A stretch of DNA of 64,000 nucleotides from Brucella sp. 21LCYQ03 (GTDB lineage Bacteria; Pseudomonadota; Alphaproteobacteria; Rhizobiales; Rhizobiaceae): the NCBI RefSeq assembly GCF_023554105.1, contig NZ_JAMJWE010000001.1, positions 1 to 64,000 on the forward strand, given 5' to 3'. The number at the start of each line of letters is the position of its first letter. Position 1 is the stretch's first letter. This document shows, one piece after another, positions 19,534 to 27,975 of this stretch. Under the pieces are notes generated by a model. The model searched no databases. It was given only the letters and a program-made list of their open reading frames with translations, and was not told the origin of the DNA. The translations under genes were made by a program, and so were the position numbers.

Positions 19534-20421
19534 ATGGTAAAGAAGACGTTTATAGCCGCCATAATGATGGCGCTCGCAGCAACAACAAGCACTGCTTTCG
19601 CACAGGGTGAACTCATGCCTGTCAAGGTTGTGAGCAAGTCGCAGGGCATGGCGTTAAACGGCATCTCCGCCTCTATGAAAGATGAAACTGGCACTCCCCG
19701 GCTGGGTGAGGGCGTAACAATGCGTGACAAGAAAATGGATGTTGAAACGACGCCGGAACAGAATTTCTCGCGCAGCAAGCGGTTCATCTATCGTTTTTAT
19801 AAGCCTGAAAATGCGTCCAATGAAGTGATTGTTCTGCTGCATGGTTCAGGTGGTAATGAAGCCAGCCTTGTTCCCATGGCATCAAAAATCTGGCCGCGTG
19901 CTACGCTTCTTGGCGTCCGTGGGCGCGTGATGCAGGACGGTGGCACACGCTGGTATAAGCGCATCACGCCCGTCAAATTTGACCAGAAAGACGTGAAGCT
20001 TGAAGCCAATGCGTTTGTGACATTCCTCACACGCCTTGCTGACGAGAAGGATCTTGACCTGCCACATGCGACATTCGTTGGTTATTCGAATGGCGCAAAT
20101 CTGCTGGCAGCAACTATGATGCTGCACCCTGATCTGGTGAAGCGTGCAGTATTGATGCGCTCAATGCCGGTTCTGGATAATGTATCGGTTGCCAATCTCG
20201 GTAAGACACGCGTTCTGACGATTACCGGGCAGGAAGATAAGCTTTATTCGCCTTTTGCACCGGCTCTTTCAGCGCTGCTGCGCGCTGGTGGTGCGAAGGT
20301 TGATGCCCGCATGATTGAGGCAGATCACATGCTTGGTGACAAGGATGCGTCGGCTATCAGCCAATGGGTGGCATCCCTTGGTCCCGATGGTGGTCCAACG
20401 GTCACGATGAAAGCGAAGTAA
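19534..20421 (+). CDS. secreted alpha/beta hydrolase (carboxylesterase/phospholipase-like)
   Basis: 295 residues. Signal peptide at residues 1-24 (to TSTAFAQ). The oxyanion motif VLLHGSGGNEA begins near residue 100. The nucleophile Ser185 is in GYSNGAN. Asp in TGQEDKLY and His in IEADHMLGD complete the triad. About 60 residues after the signal show no known motif. The catalytic domain resembles bacterial esterases of the carboxylesterase 2 group. Its periplasmic role is unknown. The Shine-Dalgarno is weak. It ends with its own terminator. Confidence 0.8.
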   Translation: MVKKTFIAAIMMALAATTSTAFAQGELMPVKVVSKSQGMALNGISASMKDETGTPRLGEGVTMRDKKMDVETTPEQNFSRSKRFIYRFYKPENASNEVIVLLHGSGGNEASLVPMASKIWPRATLLGVRGRVMQDGGTRWYKRITPVKFDQKDVKLEANAFVTFLTRLADEKDLDLPHATFVGYSNGANLLAATMMLHPDLVKRAVLMRSMPVLDNVSVANLGKTRVLTITGQEDKLYSPFAPALSALLRAGGAKVDARMIEADHMLGDKDASAISQWVASLGPDGGPTVTMKAK

Positions 20422-20422
20422 T

Positions 20423-20450
20423 AAAAAGGCCCCGTTTGGGGCCTTTTTAT
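20423..20450 (+). terminator. rho-independent terminator
   Basis: aaaaaggccccg-ttt-ggggcctttttat: a stem of about eight pairs with A and T runs on both sides. It closes the esterase gene and may also stop the convergent WD40 transcript. Confidence 0.85.
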
Positions 20451-20463
20451 TCGACTATGCTGA

Positions 20464-21441
20464 TCAGGTGGTTGTCATATCGATGACACCGCAGTCGCCC
20501 GTTTCAGAGCCGAATGCGAGACGTGTTCCGTGATCGTCCCAGCCCATGCTGGTGATTGCACCTTTGCCCGGGCGACGCAGAAGAACTTCCTTCTGGTCTT
20601 CAAAGCGCACCAGAAGCACCATGCCGTCATTATAACCAATAGCGGTGATATCTTCGACTGGGTGACAGGCGACGGACGTGACCATGCTGTCACCACGAAG
20701 ACCCAGTTCCAGCGGTGCTTTGCCCATCGGGCCGTCTTTGCCAGCAAATGGCCAGACGATTGCCGCTGACGCACCGGAGGTTGCAAGCCACTTGGCTTTC
20801 GCGCTCCACGACCAGTCTTTCACCTTGGCCGGATAGCCGGTCATGCGCATGTGCTTGCTGTCTTCAAGGCGCCAACCATGCAGAGCGTTTTCCTGCATCG
20901 ATGTGATTAGGAAACGACCATCGGGCGAGAAGATCGCACCGATATGTGCGCCTTTCCATTCCAGTTCCACAGGCTTTGCTTCAGTGCCTGTCCAGATCAG
21001 CGTTGCGCCATTATAGCGCGCAATTGCCAGACGCTGGCCTTTTGGCGCAAACGCAATGCCTTCGACGCTGCGTTCCTGCGTATATTCCTGCACTTTACCG
21101 TTGGATGTGCGCACCCATGCCGAGCGGCTTGAAGCGAAAGCGACAGTGCCGCTTGGGCCGCTCGCAATTGCCGTCATCCATTTGCGCGGAACTTTGGCAA
21201 GCTCTGTGACTGTGCCATCTGATGCAGTTTGGCAGACACGACCATCCTCACCGCCGGTAAGCAGTGATTTGCCGTCAAAGGACAGCGTGGCACTTAGCAA
21301 ACCGTCATGCGCTTCGCTGGTCTGGTGGCCGTTGTCCAGCCGATGGATGGTTCCATCGGCCAGAGCAAAGAACGGAACGCCCTTGATAAAACGGGCGTAA
21401 AGGCAATGACCGTCAAGGTCGAGTGGGGCAACTGTAGGCAT
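20464..21441 (-). CDS. WD40 repeat protein, partner of the CobW gene
   Basis: 325 residues, no signal peptide. Beta-propeller repeats are recognisable by LSFDGKSLLTGGEDGRVCQ, IFSPDGRFLITSMQENALHG, VACHPVEDITAIGYNDGMVL and GWDDHGTRLAFGSETGDCGV, spaced about 40 residues apart (around seven blades). It starts 26 bp after the cobW stop on the same strand, so it is the second gene of that unit and presumably shares its zinc control. WD40 proteins are scaffolds; a client or adaptor role for the metallochaperone is my inference. Confidence 0.8.
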   Translation of the reverse strand: MPTVAPLDLDGHCLYARFIKGVPFFALADGTIHRLDNGHQTSEAHDGLLSATLSFDGKSLLTGGEDGRVCQTASDGTVTELAKVPRKWMTAIASGPSGTVAFASSRSAWVRTSNGKVQEYTQERSVEGIAFAPKGQRLAIARYNGATLIWTGTEAKPVELEWKGAHIGAIFSPDGRFLITSMQENALHGWRLEDSKHMRMTGYPAKVKDWSWSAKAKWLATSGASAAIVWPFAGKDGPMGKAPLELGLRGDSMVTSVACHPVEDITAIGYNDGMVLLVRFEDQKEVLLRRPGKGAITSMGWDDHGTRLAFGSETGDCGVIDMTTT

Positions 21442-21467
21442 CAGTGTCCAATTTTACTTTGCTAATT

Positions 21468-22655
21468 TTACTGGGCTTGGCAGTTCTCAAAGCCAGCTTT
21501 GAGTTCAGCCGCATCCAGCTCACGTCCGATGAAGACCAGACGGCTTTCATGTTTTTCTTCCGGCTTCCATGCGCGCTGGTGATCACCTTCGATGATCATG
21601 TGTACGCCCTGAACCACGTAACGGTCCGGATCGTCCTTAAACGCGATGATGCCTTTAAGACGCAAAATATTCGGGCCCTGTGTCTGGGTGATATTCTGAA
21701 TCCATGGGAAGAACTTTGCCGGGTCAACTTCACCCAAACGAAGCGAAACCGAAGTTACAGTCACATCATGGATCGGCGATGCATGGTCATGATGATGGTG
21801 GTCGTGCCCGTGATTGTGTTTGTGATCATGCCCATGGTCATGGTTGCAGTCCGGGCCGCAGGTATGGTCATGATCGTGGTGGTGATGATGATCGTGCCCA
21901 TGATGATGGTGATGATCATGCCCGTGATCGTGATCACAATCAGGGCCACAAACGTGATCCGGGTGATCATGGTCGAGGAAGTGCGGATCGTTTTCCAACG
22001 CACGCTTCAAGTCAAAGGCACCGCGATCAAGCACGCGATCAAGCGGGATCGAAGAACGTTCGGTGCGATGAATGACTGCATGCGGGTTGATCGCACGAAC
22101 AGTGGCTTCAACTGCTGCCAGTTCTTCCGGTGTGACAAGATCGGTCTTGTTGATCAGAACGACGTCAGCAAAAGCGATCTGGTCTTCGGCTTCGCGGCTG
22201 TCTTTCAGACGCAGCGGAAGATGCTTGGCATCGACGAGGGCAACAACGGCATCGAGAACCGTCTTTGCGCGCACGTCGTCATCCATGAAGAATGTCTGCG
22301 CAACTGGAACCGGATCGGCAAGGCCGGTCGTTTCGACGATGATCGCATCAAAACGACCCGGGCGGCGCATCAGGCCCTGCACAACGCGAATCAAATCGCC
22401 GCGCACGGTGCAGCAAATGCAGCCATTGTTCATTTCGTAGATTTCTTCGTCCGACTCGACGATCAGATCGTTGTCGATGCCGATCTCGCCAAATTCGTTG
22501 ACGATAACCGCATAACGCTTGCCGTGATTTTCGGTCAGAATGCGGTTGAGAAGCGTGGTTTTACCCGAGCCCAGATATCCGGTCAGAACGGTAACGGGAA
22601 TGCGGGCTGCTTCTGTGGTCAACTTGTCCTCAGTTTGGGCTTCAGCCTGGCTCAT
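21468..22655 (-). CDS. CobW/COG0523-type GTP-dependent metallochaperone with His-rich insert
   Basis: 395 residues. Walker [10 protein letters not shown] at residues 26-34, the family's metal site GCICC at 78-82, the switch VETTGLADP near 108, G4 NKTD at 169-172 and a CobW C-terminal domain from about 300. Residues 228-296 are an extreme His/Asp insert with two CGPDC pairs (236-240 and 266-270), fit for binding zinc. It resembles zinc-starvation members (ZigA/YciC/ZNG type) rather than the cobalamin enzyme. A Zur-like box lies 112 bp before the start, and a WD40 gene follows. Confidence 0.88.
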   Translation of the reverse strand: MSQAEAQTEDKLTTEAARIPVTVLTGYLGSGKTTLLNRILTENHGKRYAVIVNEFGEIGIDNDLIVESDEEIYEMNNGCICCTVRGDLIRVVQGLMRRPGRFDAIIVETTGLADPVPVAQTFFMDDDVRAKTVLDAVVALVDAKHLPLRLKDSREAEDQIAFADVVLINKTDLVTPEELAAVEATVRAINPHAVIHRTERSSIPLDRVLDRGAFDLKRALENDPHFLDHDHPDHVCGPDCDHDHGHDHHHHHGHDHHHHHDHDHTCGPDCNHDHGHDHKHNHGHDHHHHDHASPIHDVTVTSVSLRLGEVDPAKFFPWIQNITQTQGPNILRLKGIIAFKDDPDRYVVQGVHMIIEGDHQRAWKPEEKHESRLVFIGRELDAAELKAGFENCQAQ

Positions 22656-22766
22656 TGTTCATGCCTCTTGCGTTGCTGCCTTTTTACGGTCGCGCAAATG
22701 CGCACCAGTAAGGCTTCAGATCGGGTATTTCATATAAGGGAAGGCATCCGGGAATGCTATATGCAA

Positions 22767-22781
22767 TGCTATATTATAACA
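22767..22781. promoter_or_regulatory. Zur-like operator
   Basis: tgctatattataaca is a 15-bp near-palindrome (only the third and central positions break it) agreeing with the TGTTATAATATAACA-type Zur boxes known from alphaproteobacteria. It sits upstream of cobW, with no other minus-strand start in between. An adjacent aatgctat at 22753-22760 repeats the left half. Confidence 0.65.
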
Positions 22782-22791
22782 TCCACTCCAA

Positions 22792-23568
22792 TCACGTTCT
22801 TGCCAACACTTCCGGCGTCAAGCGTGCAAGGTCAAACTGATCTACATCCTGCAAGAGTTCGATGAAACCCGCAACCGCATGGGCGAGGATTTTCTCGCCC
22901 GCTTCGGCAGTTGCAGCGCTGGCATTGCCGGCAACGCCTTGTACGTTGAGATCATGCATTTTCCAGCCAAAAGCATGCGGGCCATAGGCGCGCAAATGTT
23001 TGAACTCTTTTGCGAAGTCAGATTGTTTGCTGGAAAAGTTCTGAGCCTTTGACATGTCGACCAAATCGGGTCGCAGTGCCAGCATCACTGATGTTTCAAT
23101 GAAGCCGCCATGAATATCGAGCGCTTTATCTTCTGGTGTAATCAGTCCTTCGGGCAGCCCAAACCGTGTCCAGCTTGTGGCAACAGCCAGCATATCAAGG
23201 CGGGTGCGCAGCTCTGTTGCAACAATGGTCATCAGCGGTGAGTTGCCACCATGGGCATTCAACATTACGAGCTTACGGATGCCGCCTGCATGGAGGTTTT
23301 CGCCGATACCAATCCATTGATTTACCGCTTCCGAAAAGGCGAGGCTTTGCGTGCCTTCGACATCCATATGTTCAATGGAATAGCCGACTGGCTGTGCAGG
23401 CAGGAAATTGACGTTCAGATTAGAGGGCAGTGCATCGTTGACACGCGCAACAATGCCTTCGGCTATGATCGTATCTGTTTCAAATGGCAGGTGAGGGCCA
23501 TGCTGTTCGTGAGCGCCAAGTGGCAGGACGACAATCATGTCGCTGTTCTGGTCGCGCAGGTCGGTCAT
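22792..23568 (-). CDS. creatininase family amidohydrolase
   Basis: 258 residues. The metal and active-site pattern of the family is clear: VVLPLGAHEQHGPHLPFETD near residue 15, MLNAHGGN near 110, and HGGFIETSVML with the Glu near 150. Members include creatinine amidohydrolase, formamide hydrolases of riboflavin synthesis and MftE peptidases, so the substrate cannot be named. Start at MTDLRDQNSD with ggagaa six bases upstream; a longer frame to 23607 lacks this. Ends just beside the Zur-like box. Confidence 0.82.
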   Translation of the reverse strand: MTDLRDQNSDMIVVLPLGAHEQHGPHLPFETDTIIAEGIVARVNDALPSNLNVNFLPAQPVGYSIEHMDVEGTQSLAFSEAVNQWIGIGENLHAGGIRKLVMLNAHGGNSPLMTIVATELRTRLDMLAVATSWTRFGLPEGLITPEDKALDIHGGFIETSVMLALRPDLVDMSKAQNFSSKQSDFAKEFKHLRAYGPHAFGWKMHDLNVQGVAGNASAATAEAGEKILAHAVAGFIELLQDVDQFDLARLTPEVLART

Positions 23569-23711
23569 GTGTTTCTCCGTGCTGAATATTCTTAAACTAT
23601 CGGACATGACCCTAATGTTGATCGATTAAAACAGCAACCATTGGTCAGATTCCGACATTTGCGTTTCGCATGTGCCAAAGACGTGCAATGTTAGCCGCGA
23701 AATTTTATTTG

Positions 23712-23738
23712 CTGCGGCAAAGTTACTTTGCAGCCGCA
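23712..23738. promoter_or_regulatory. imperfect palindrome upstream of the MarR gene
   Basis: gcggcaaagt-t-actttgcagccgc reads as a palindrome with one 2-base insertion in the right arm. It lies about 100 bp before the MarR start and about 150 bp before the divergent creatininase start. A MarR operator is the simplest reading; unproven. Confidence 0.35.
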
Positions 23739-23841
23739 ATATTTACCTTAACATGTTGCAGGTGCTTGCGGCTTCATATGTCAGACAATATCTTACTATA
23801 GATTGCACTTTATTAGTCGGATGACCAAGGGTGAGGTGGCG

Positions 23842-24333
23842 ATGAGCAAGGACAACAAGGCAGTGATGCTCTACCGGATGCAATCGGTAGCGCGGCTCAC
23901 ACGGACAGTGCTTGCCACACGTCTTCTCGAATTGGGGCTTTATGCCGGTCAGGATGCAGTGATGCTGCAACTGGCATCCGAAGATGGTTTGCCGCCCGGT
24001 GTTCTGGCGCAACGTCTCGGTGTGCGTCCGCCGACTATCACGAAAACCATTACACGGCTGCAAAGTCAGGGCTTTGTGGTCAAGCGGGCGTCTGAGACGG
24101 ATCAGCGTCAGTCGCATGTTTATCTGACGCCGCAGGGCATTGAGGCTATCAAGATTATTGAGAAGTCCATTCGCAAGACCGAGAAGGACATGCTCAAAGG
24201 TCTTGATAAGAAAGAGCGCAAGGCTTTTCTCAAGATGCTTGGCCGCATGGAAAACAACCTCAATGCGCGCGGTGCTGTGCGCTTGCCCGACGAGTTGGAC
24301 AAGGAAGTTGTTGATGATGACGATGTGGAATGA
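23842..24333 (+). CDS. MarR family transcriptional regulator
   Basis: 163 residues from MSKDNKAVMLYRMQSV, chosen because gaggtgg lies just before it; the frame is open to 23803. The winged helix is visible in PPGVLAQRLGVRPPTITKTI (helix-turn-helix) and GFVVKRASETDQRQSHVYLT (wing). It ends with an acidic tail, EVVDDDDVE. The ligand is unknown; divergent orientation suggests it may control the creatininase-family gene or itself. Confidence 0.85.
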   Translation: MSKDNKAVMLYRMQSVARLTRTVLATRLLELGLYAGQDAVMLQLASEDGLPPGVLAQRLGVRPPTITKTITRLQSQGFVVKRASETDQRQSHVYLTPQGIEAIKIIEKSIRKTEKDMLKGLDKKERKAFLKMLGRMENNLNARGAVRLPDELDKEVVDDDDVE

Positions 24334-24482
24334 GTGTAAGGCCATAAAGCCGCGCTGAAAAAACTTTCAATTCAATGATTGCAATGGCATAACCAATTGA
24401 AATGGGATGGCCGCTTCTCTCTTTGAAATGATCTGAAGCGATTCCCGTTGTGATTGATGCAAGATCATTTCGGGGAGGCGAC

Positions 24483-25502
24483 TTGGCTCAGAAAATCAAG
24501 CTATCGACCATCGCAGATGCGCTTGGTGTTTCGACGGCCACCGTTTCGCTGGCATTGCGCGACAGCCCGCTTGTTGCCGACCAAACCCGTGAGAAAATCA
24601 AAGAGCATGCTCGCGCCATTGGTTATATTTATAACCGTCGTGCTGCGAGCTTGCGCACTTCACGCTCCGGCATTGTTGGTGTCGTGGTTCATGACATCAT
24701 GAACCCGTTCTTTGCCGAAATTCTGCGCTCTATTGAAACGGAACTGGATCGCTCGCGCCAGACCTTCATTCTATCCAACCATTATGACCAGCTCGAAAAG
24801 CAGCGCACCTTTATGGATACGCTGCTGCAGCTTGGTGCGGATGGTGTGATTATGTCGCCAGCAATTGGCACGCCGCCGGAAGATATTCAGCTGGCGGAAG
24901 ACAATGGCCTGCCGGTTGTGTTGATTGCGCGTGATGTGGATGGCGTTCATGCGCCTGTTTTCCGTGGCGATGATGCTTACGGTATTGGCCTTGCCACCAA
25001 TCATCTGATTTCACTTGGCCATACGCGCATTGCGATGATCGGTGGTACCGATCAAACCTCTACGGGTCGTGATCGTTATCAGGGCTATTTGCAGGCTATG
25101 CAGAAAGCCGGGCTGGAAGTGAAGCCAGAATGGCGCATTGCGGGTCCGCGTACCAAGCAGGCTGGTTTTGAAGTGGCGCCACAGTTTTTGGCTCTTAAAG
25201 ACAAGCCGACGGCAGCCGTTTGCTGGAACGATCTTTCCGCCATTGGCTTGATGAACGGTATTGCGCGCGCTGGACTTGTGCCGGGCGAAGATATTTCTGT
25301 GACTGGTTATGACGACCTGGAAGAAGCAGCGATTGCGACACCAGCATTGACGACCGTCTGGAACGGTCAGCGGGAGGTGGGTCGCCGTGCGGCTCGCGCG
25401 CTTCTAGACCAGCTGAATGGGGTTGAGGTTTCGCATGATCAGGAACTGATCAAGCCGGAACTGCATATAAGGCAATCCACATCCAAGCCGAAAAATCTCT
25501 GA
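24483..25502 (+). CDS. LacI family transcriptional regulator
   Basis: 339 residues beginning at a TTG (24483) with ggggagg five bases upstream; an in-frame GTG at 24450 has no ribosome site. The N-terminal helix-turn-helix LSTIADALGVSTATVSLALR is followed by the hinge and a periplasmic-binding-protein-like sensor (GIVGVVVHDIMNPFFAEIL; TGYDDLEEAAIATPALTTV). Directly upstream of a 2-hydroxyacid dehydrogenase gene with a terminator between. Likely a local regulator of sugar or sugar-acid use; effector unknown. Confidence 0.88.
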   Translation: MAQKIKLSTIADALGVSTATVSLALRDSPLVADQTREKIKEHARAIGYIYNRRAASLRTSRSGIVGVVVHDIMNPFFAEILRSIETELDRSRQTFILSNHYDQLEKQRTFMDTLLQLGADGVIMSPAIGTPPEDIQLAEDNGLPVVLIARDVDGVHAPVFRGDDAYGIGLATNHLISLGHTRIAMIGGTDQTSTGRDRYQGYLQAMQKAGLEVKPEWRIAGPRTKQAGFEVAPQFLALKDKPTAAVCWNDLSAIGLMNGIARAGLVPGEDISVTGYDDLEEAAIATPALTTVWNGQREVGRRAARALLDQLNGVEVSHDQELIKPELHIRQSTSKPKNL

Positions 25503-25515
25503 ACTTTTCTTCAAT

Positions 25516-25549
25516 AAGCGAGCCATTTGCCTGGCTCGCTTTATTTTTG
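25516..25549 (+). terminator. rho-independent terminator after the LacI-type gene
   Basis: agcgagcc-atttgcct-ggctcgctttattttt: an eight-pair stem and T run, 14 bases after the regulator stop. The dehydrogenase gene begins 22 bases later and so needs readthrough or its own promoter. Confidence 0.78.
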
Positions 25550-25570
25550 CATGAACATAAGGAAGCTGGC

Positions 25571-26539
25571 ATGACCCAACGTGAAGCGACCATTCTGGTG
25601 CTCGGTAATTTTAACGAATATGCTGTGCAGCGGCTGTCGGGTGAGTTCAAGGTCAAGCGCATTCCCAAGGGCGATGCGGCGCTGGTTGAAGCGGGTTGGG
25701 CCAACGACGTTAAAGGTATTGCCAGCATGTCGACGGTAAATGCCGGTCTGATTGATGCGCTGCCTAATCTTGAAATCATCGGTAATTTCGGCGTTGGTTA
25801 TGACGCGGTTGATGCAAAACATGCGGCCGCCAATAGCGTCATGGTCACGAATACGCCTGATGTGCTGACTGACGAAGTGGCCGATACGACCATTGGTCTG
25901 CTGATCGATACGGTTCGTGAGTTGTCAAAATCGCAAGAGTTTCTGCGTTCTGGCGAGTGGGTTAAGCAGGGCCGCTATCCGCTTTCAAAACTGTCACTGC
26001 GTGGCCGCAAGGTTGGTATTTTCGGCCTTGGTCGTATTGGTAAAGCGGTTGCACATCGTGTCGAAGCGTTTGGCTTGCCGATTTCCTATCACAATCGCCG
26101 CAAGTCCGATGATGTCAGCTATGCCTATTATCCGAGCCTTCTTGAACTGGCGAAGGCGGTCGATACGCTTATTCTCGTGGCTCCCGGTGGTGCCGAAACC
26201 GAAAAAGCGGTCAATGCAGAAGTCTTGGCCGCGCTTGGTTCAGACGGTGTTCTCATCAATATTGGCCGTGGCTCGGTCGTGGATGAAGCGGCACTTGCAG
26301 AGGCTTTGAAAAACGGCACGATTGCAGCTGCTGGCCTTGATGTTTTTGCCAATGAACCGAACGTGCCGCAGGCGCTTCTTGATGCTCCGAACACGGTGCT
26401 GTTGCCGCATATCGGCTCAGCTTCGGAAAAGACCCGTCAGGGCATGGCCGATCTTGTGATCAACAATCTGATTTCATGGTTTGACAAGGGCGAAGCGCTG
26501 ACGCCCGTGCCGGAAACGGCTAATCTGAAGAAGGCCTGA
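25571..26539 (+). CDS. D-isomer-specific 2-hydroxyacid dehydrogenase
   Basis: 322 residues. NAD(P)-binding GxGxxG in GIFGLGRIGKAVAHRVEAFG near residue 150. The catalytic set is Arg in NIGRGSVVDEAAL, Glu in VFANEPNVP and His in LLPHIGSAS. The family includes glyoxylate/hydroxypyruvate reductases and 2-ketogluconate reductases; the length fits the GhrB-like branch. Start MTQREATILVLGNF has aaggaag seven bases upstream. Convergent with the next gene. Confidence 0.88.
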   Translation: MTQREATILVLGNFNEYAVQRLSGEFKVKRIPKGDAALVEAGWANDVKGIASMSTVNAGLIDALPNLEIIGNFGVGYDAVDAKHAAANSVMVTNTPDVLTDEVADTTIGLLIDTVRELSKSQEFLRSGEWVKQGRYPLSKLSLRGRKVGIFGLGRIGKAVAHRVEAFGLPISYHNRRKSDDVSYAYYPSLLELAKAVDTLILVAPGGAETEKAVNAEVLAALGSDGVLINIGRGSVVDEAALAEALKNGTIAAAGLDVFANEPNVPQALLDAPNTVLLPHIGSASEKTRQGMADLVINNLISWFDKGEALTPVPETANLKKA

Positions 26540-26546
26540 TATTGGT

Positions 26547-27311
26547 TTACGCTGTGCGCTGTGCCTTGTGTGCACGCACAGCTTCACCAAAAGCCTCGAA
26601 AATCTTGCGTGATGGTGCATCCGTCTGAACCCAATATTCCGGGTGCCACTGAACGCCGACGACAAAGCCCTTTGCATTCTTGACGGAGACGGCTTCAATT
26701 GTGCCGTCTTCTGCTGTCGCTTCAACAGCGAGAACCGGGGCAAGCTTGTCGATTGCCTGACGGTGAACGGAATTGACCTTAACGCTGTCGGATTTGAGAA
26801 TTTCGGCGAGGCAGGAATCGGGTGCAATTTTGATTGGATGCTGGATCGCAAAGCGCTCTTCCTGAGTGGCGGCTTCTGGCGCACGATGATCCATTCGACC
26901 TTCCAGCTCCTGAATTTCTGTAGCCAGTGTACCGCCCAGAGCCACGTTCAACTCCTGAATACCGCGGCAGATAGCCAGAACAGGCACGCCTTTTTCAATC
27001 GCTGCCCGGATGAGGGGGAGTGATGTTGCATCGCGCGCATTATCATATGGCTCGAAAGCCGCACTTTGTTCGACGCCATAAAGCTCTGGATTGACGTTTG
27101 ATTTTGCGCCAGTCACCAGCAGGCCATCCACGCCATCAAGAATAGCCTCAATATCGATCTTGTCACCAAAGCTTGGAACGAGAAGCGGGGTGACTTCCGC
27201 AACGTCTATTGCGGCTGCGAGATATTGTTCGGGAGCCGAGTGCCAAATGTAATTTTCAAACGGCTTTACATCGGTGGGCACTGCGATGAGTGGGCGGGGC
27301 TTTTTTGACAT
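26547..27311 (-). CDS. gamma-glutamyl-GABA hydrolase-like class I amidotransferase (peptidase C26)
   Basis: 254 residues. Nucleophile Cys in VLAICRGIQELNVALGGTLA, and His/Glu in VQWHPEYWV: the PuuD-type pattern, which cleaves gamma-glutamyl bonds (gamma-glutamyl-GABA in polyamine breakdown). No putrescine genes are adjacent, so the substrate is inferred from the family only. The start at MSKKPRPLIAVPTD is preferred; upstream ATGs at 27350 and 27392 add unconserved residues. Confidence 0.83.
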   Translation of the reverse strand: MSKKPRPLIAVPTDVKPFENYIWHSAPEQYLAAAIDVAEVTPLLVPSFGDKIDIEAILDGVDGLLVTGAKSNVNPELYGVEQSAAFEPYDNARDATSLPLIRAAIEKGVPVLAICRGIQELNVALGGTLATEIQELEGRMDHRAPEAATQEERFAIQHPIKIAPDSCLAEILKSDSVKVNSVHRQAIDKLAPVLAVEATAEDGTIEAVSVKNAKGFVVGVQWHPEYWVQTDAPSRKIFEAFGEAVRAHKAQRTA

Positions 27312-27975
27312 AGTCGAGAGGATTCCAGCGGAGGCTTCTGATTTTGCCATATCTAATGCGCTGACGATCAGTGCGCAATCTGCAACGAGCATACAGGTGT
27401 TGCTTCGGGATTGTATCTAGTGCGAATCAATAAATAACATGCCGGCGTTCAAGTGACGTTTTGTCTGAAAAGCCCTAATTGAATGAAGTATTTGGGGGAG
27501 TTCTAATATTTTGAAGGGGATGTGCTTTTTAGCTTAGGATGCCTGTGATCACGTATTTTGAATTGCGGTTGCAATCAATGGTAGTTTCCGTTTGAATTCC
27601 GTAACAGCGCTGTTGGCGCGTTGATCTTGAGGAATGTGCTCCAGCAAAATTTTTTCTGGCGATTGTGACGGTAAATTCGTTGTAATTGACCTGAAAAACC
27701 CGATTTTGTTCTGCGGTTATGGATTTAATCCGCACTCTGGCAGAGTATGGTGCTTATACTCAGCCGAATAGTAGGATTTATTTATATTCAGAAAACTTTG
27801 AAACGAAACGCCAGAGTTGTATTCTACATTTCATACAGTCGATATTTATAAAGCTCTTTAAAAGCAAAATACATCTTTTGATTGTTGCAATGACAGCTTG
27901 TGGTTTAGTTTATCGAAACGTATTTTTAAAGGATTAGTGGCATATTACCCCTCTGAAAAGGGTGCAATCGAACAG
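27312..27975. other. long intergenic region
   Basis: About 660 bp, low in G+C, with no supported gene. Two open frames of 68-72 codons (27529-27735 minus and 27719-27937 plus) lack ribosome sites and family resemblance. It must contain the promoters of the amidotransferase and GGDEF-EAL genes. I could not identify a structured RNA. Confidence 0.5.

Noticed and set aside
21768..21974. Short-period catg/gatcat repeats that could suggest a CRISPR or satellite array
   Set aside because: They are in frame and encode the His/Asp-rich insert of the CobW protein; there are no unique spacers of constant length.
21444..22865. 473-codon open frame on the plus strand opposite cobW
   Set aside because: It is the antisense of the CobW gene; the His/Asp repeats give a stop-free complement. 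It has no domain likeness and no ribosome site, while the minus-strand protein is canonical.
27719..27937. 72-codon plus-strand frame before the GGDEF-EAL gene
   Set aside because: A+T-rich chance frame without ribosome site; overlaps possible upstream starts of the real gene.
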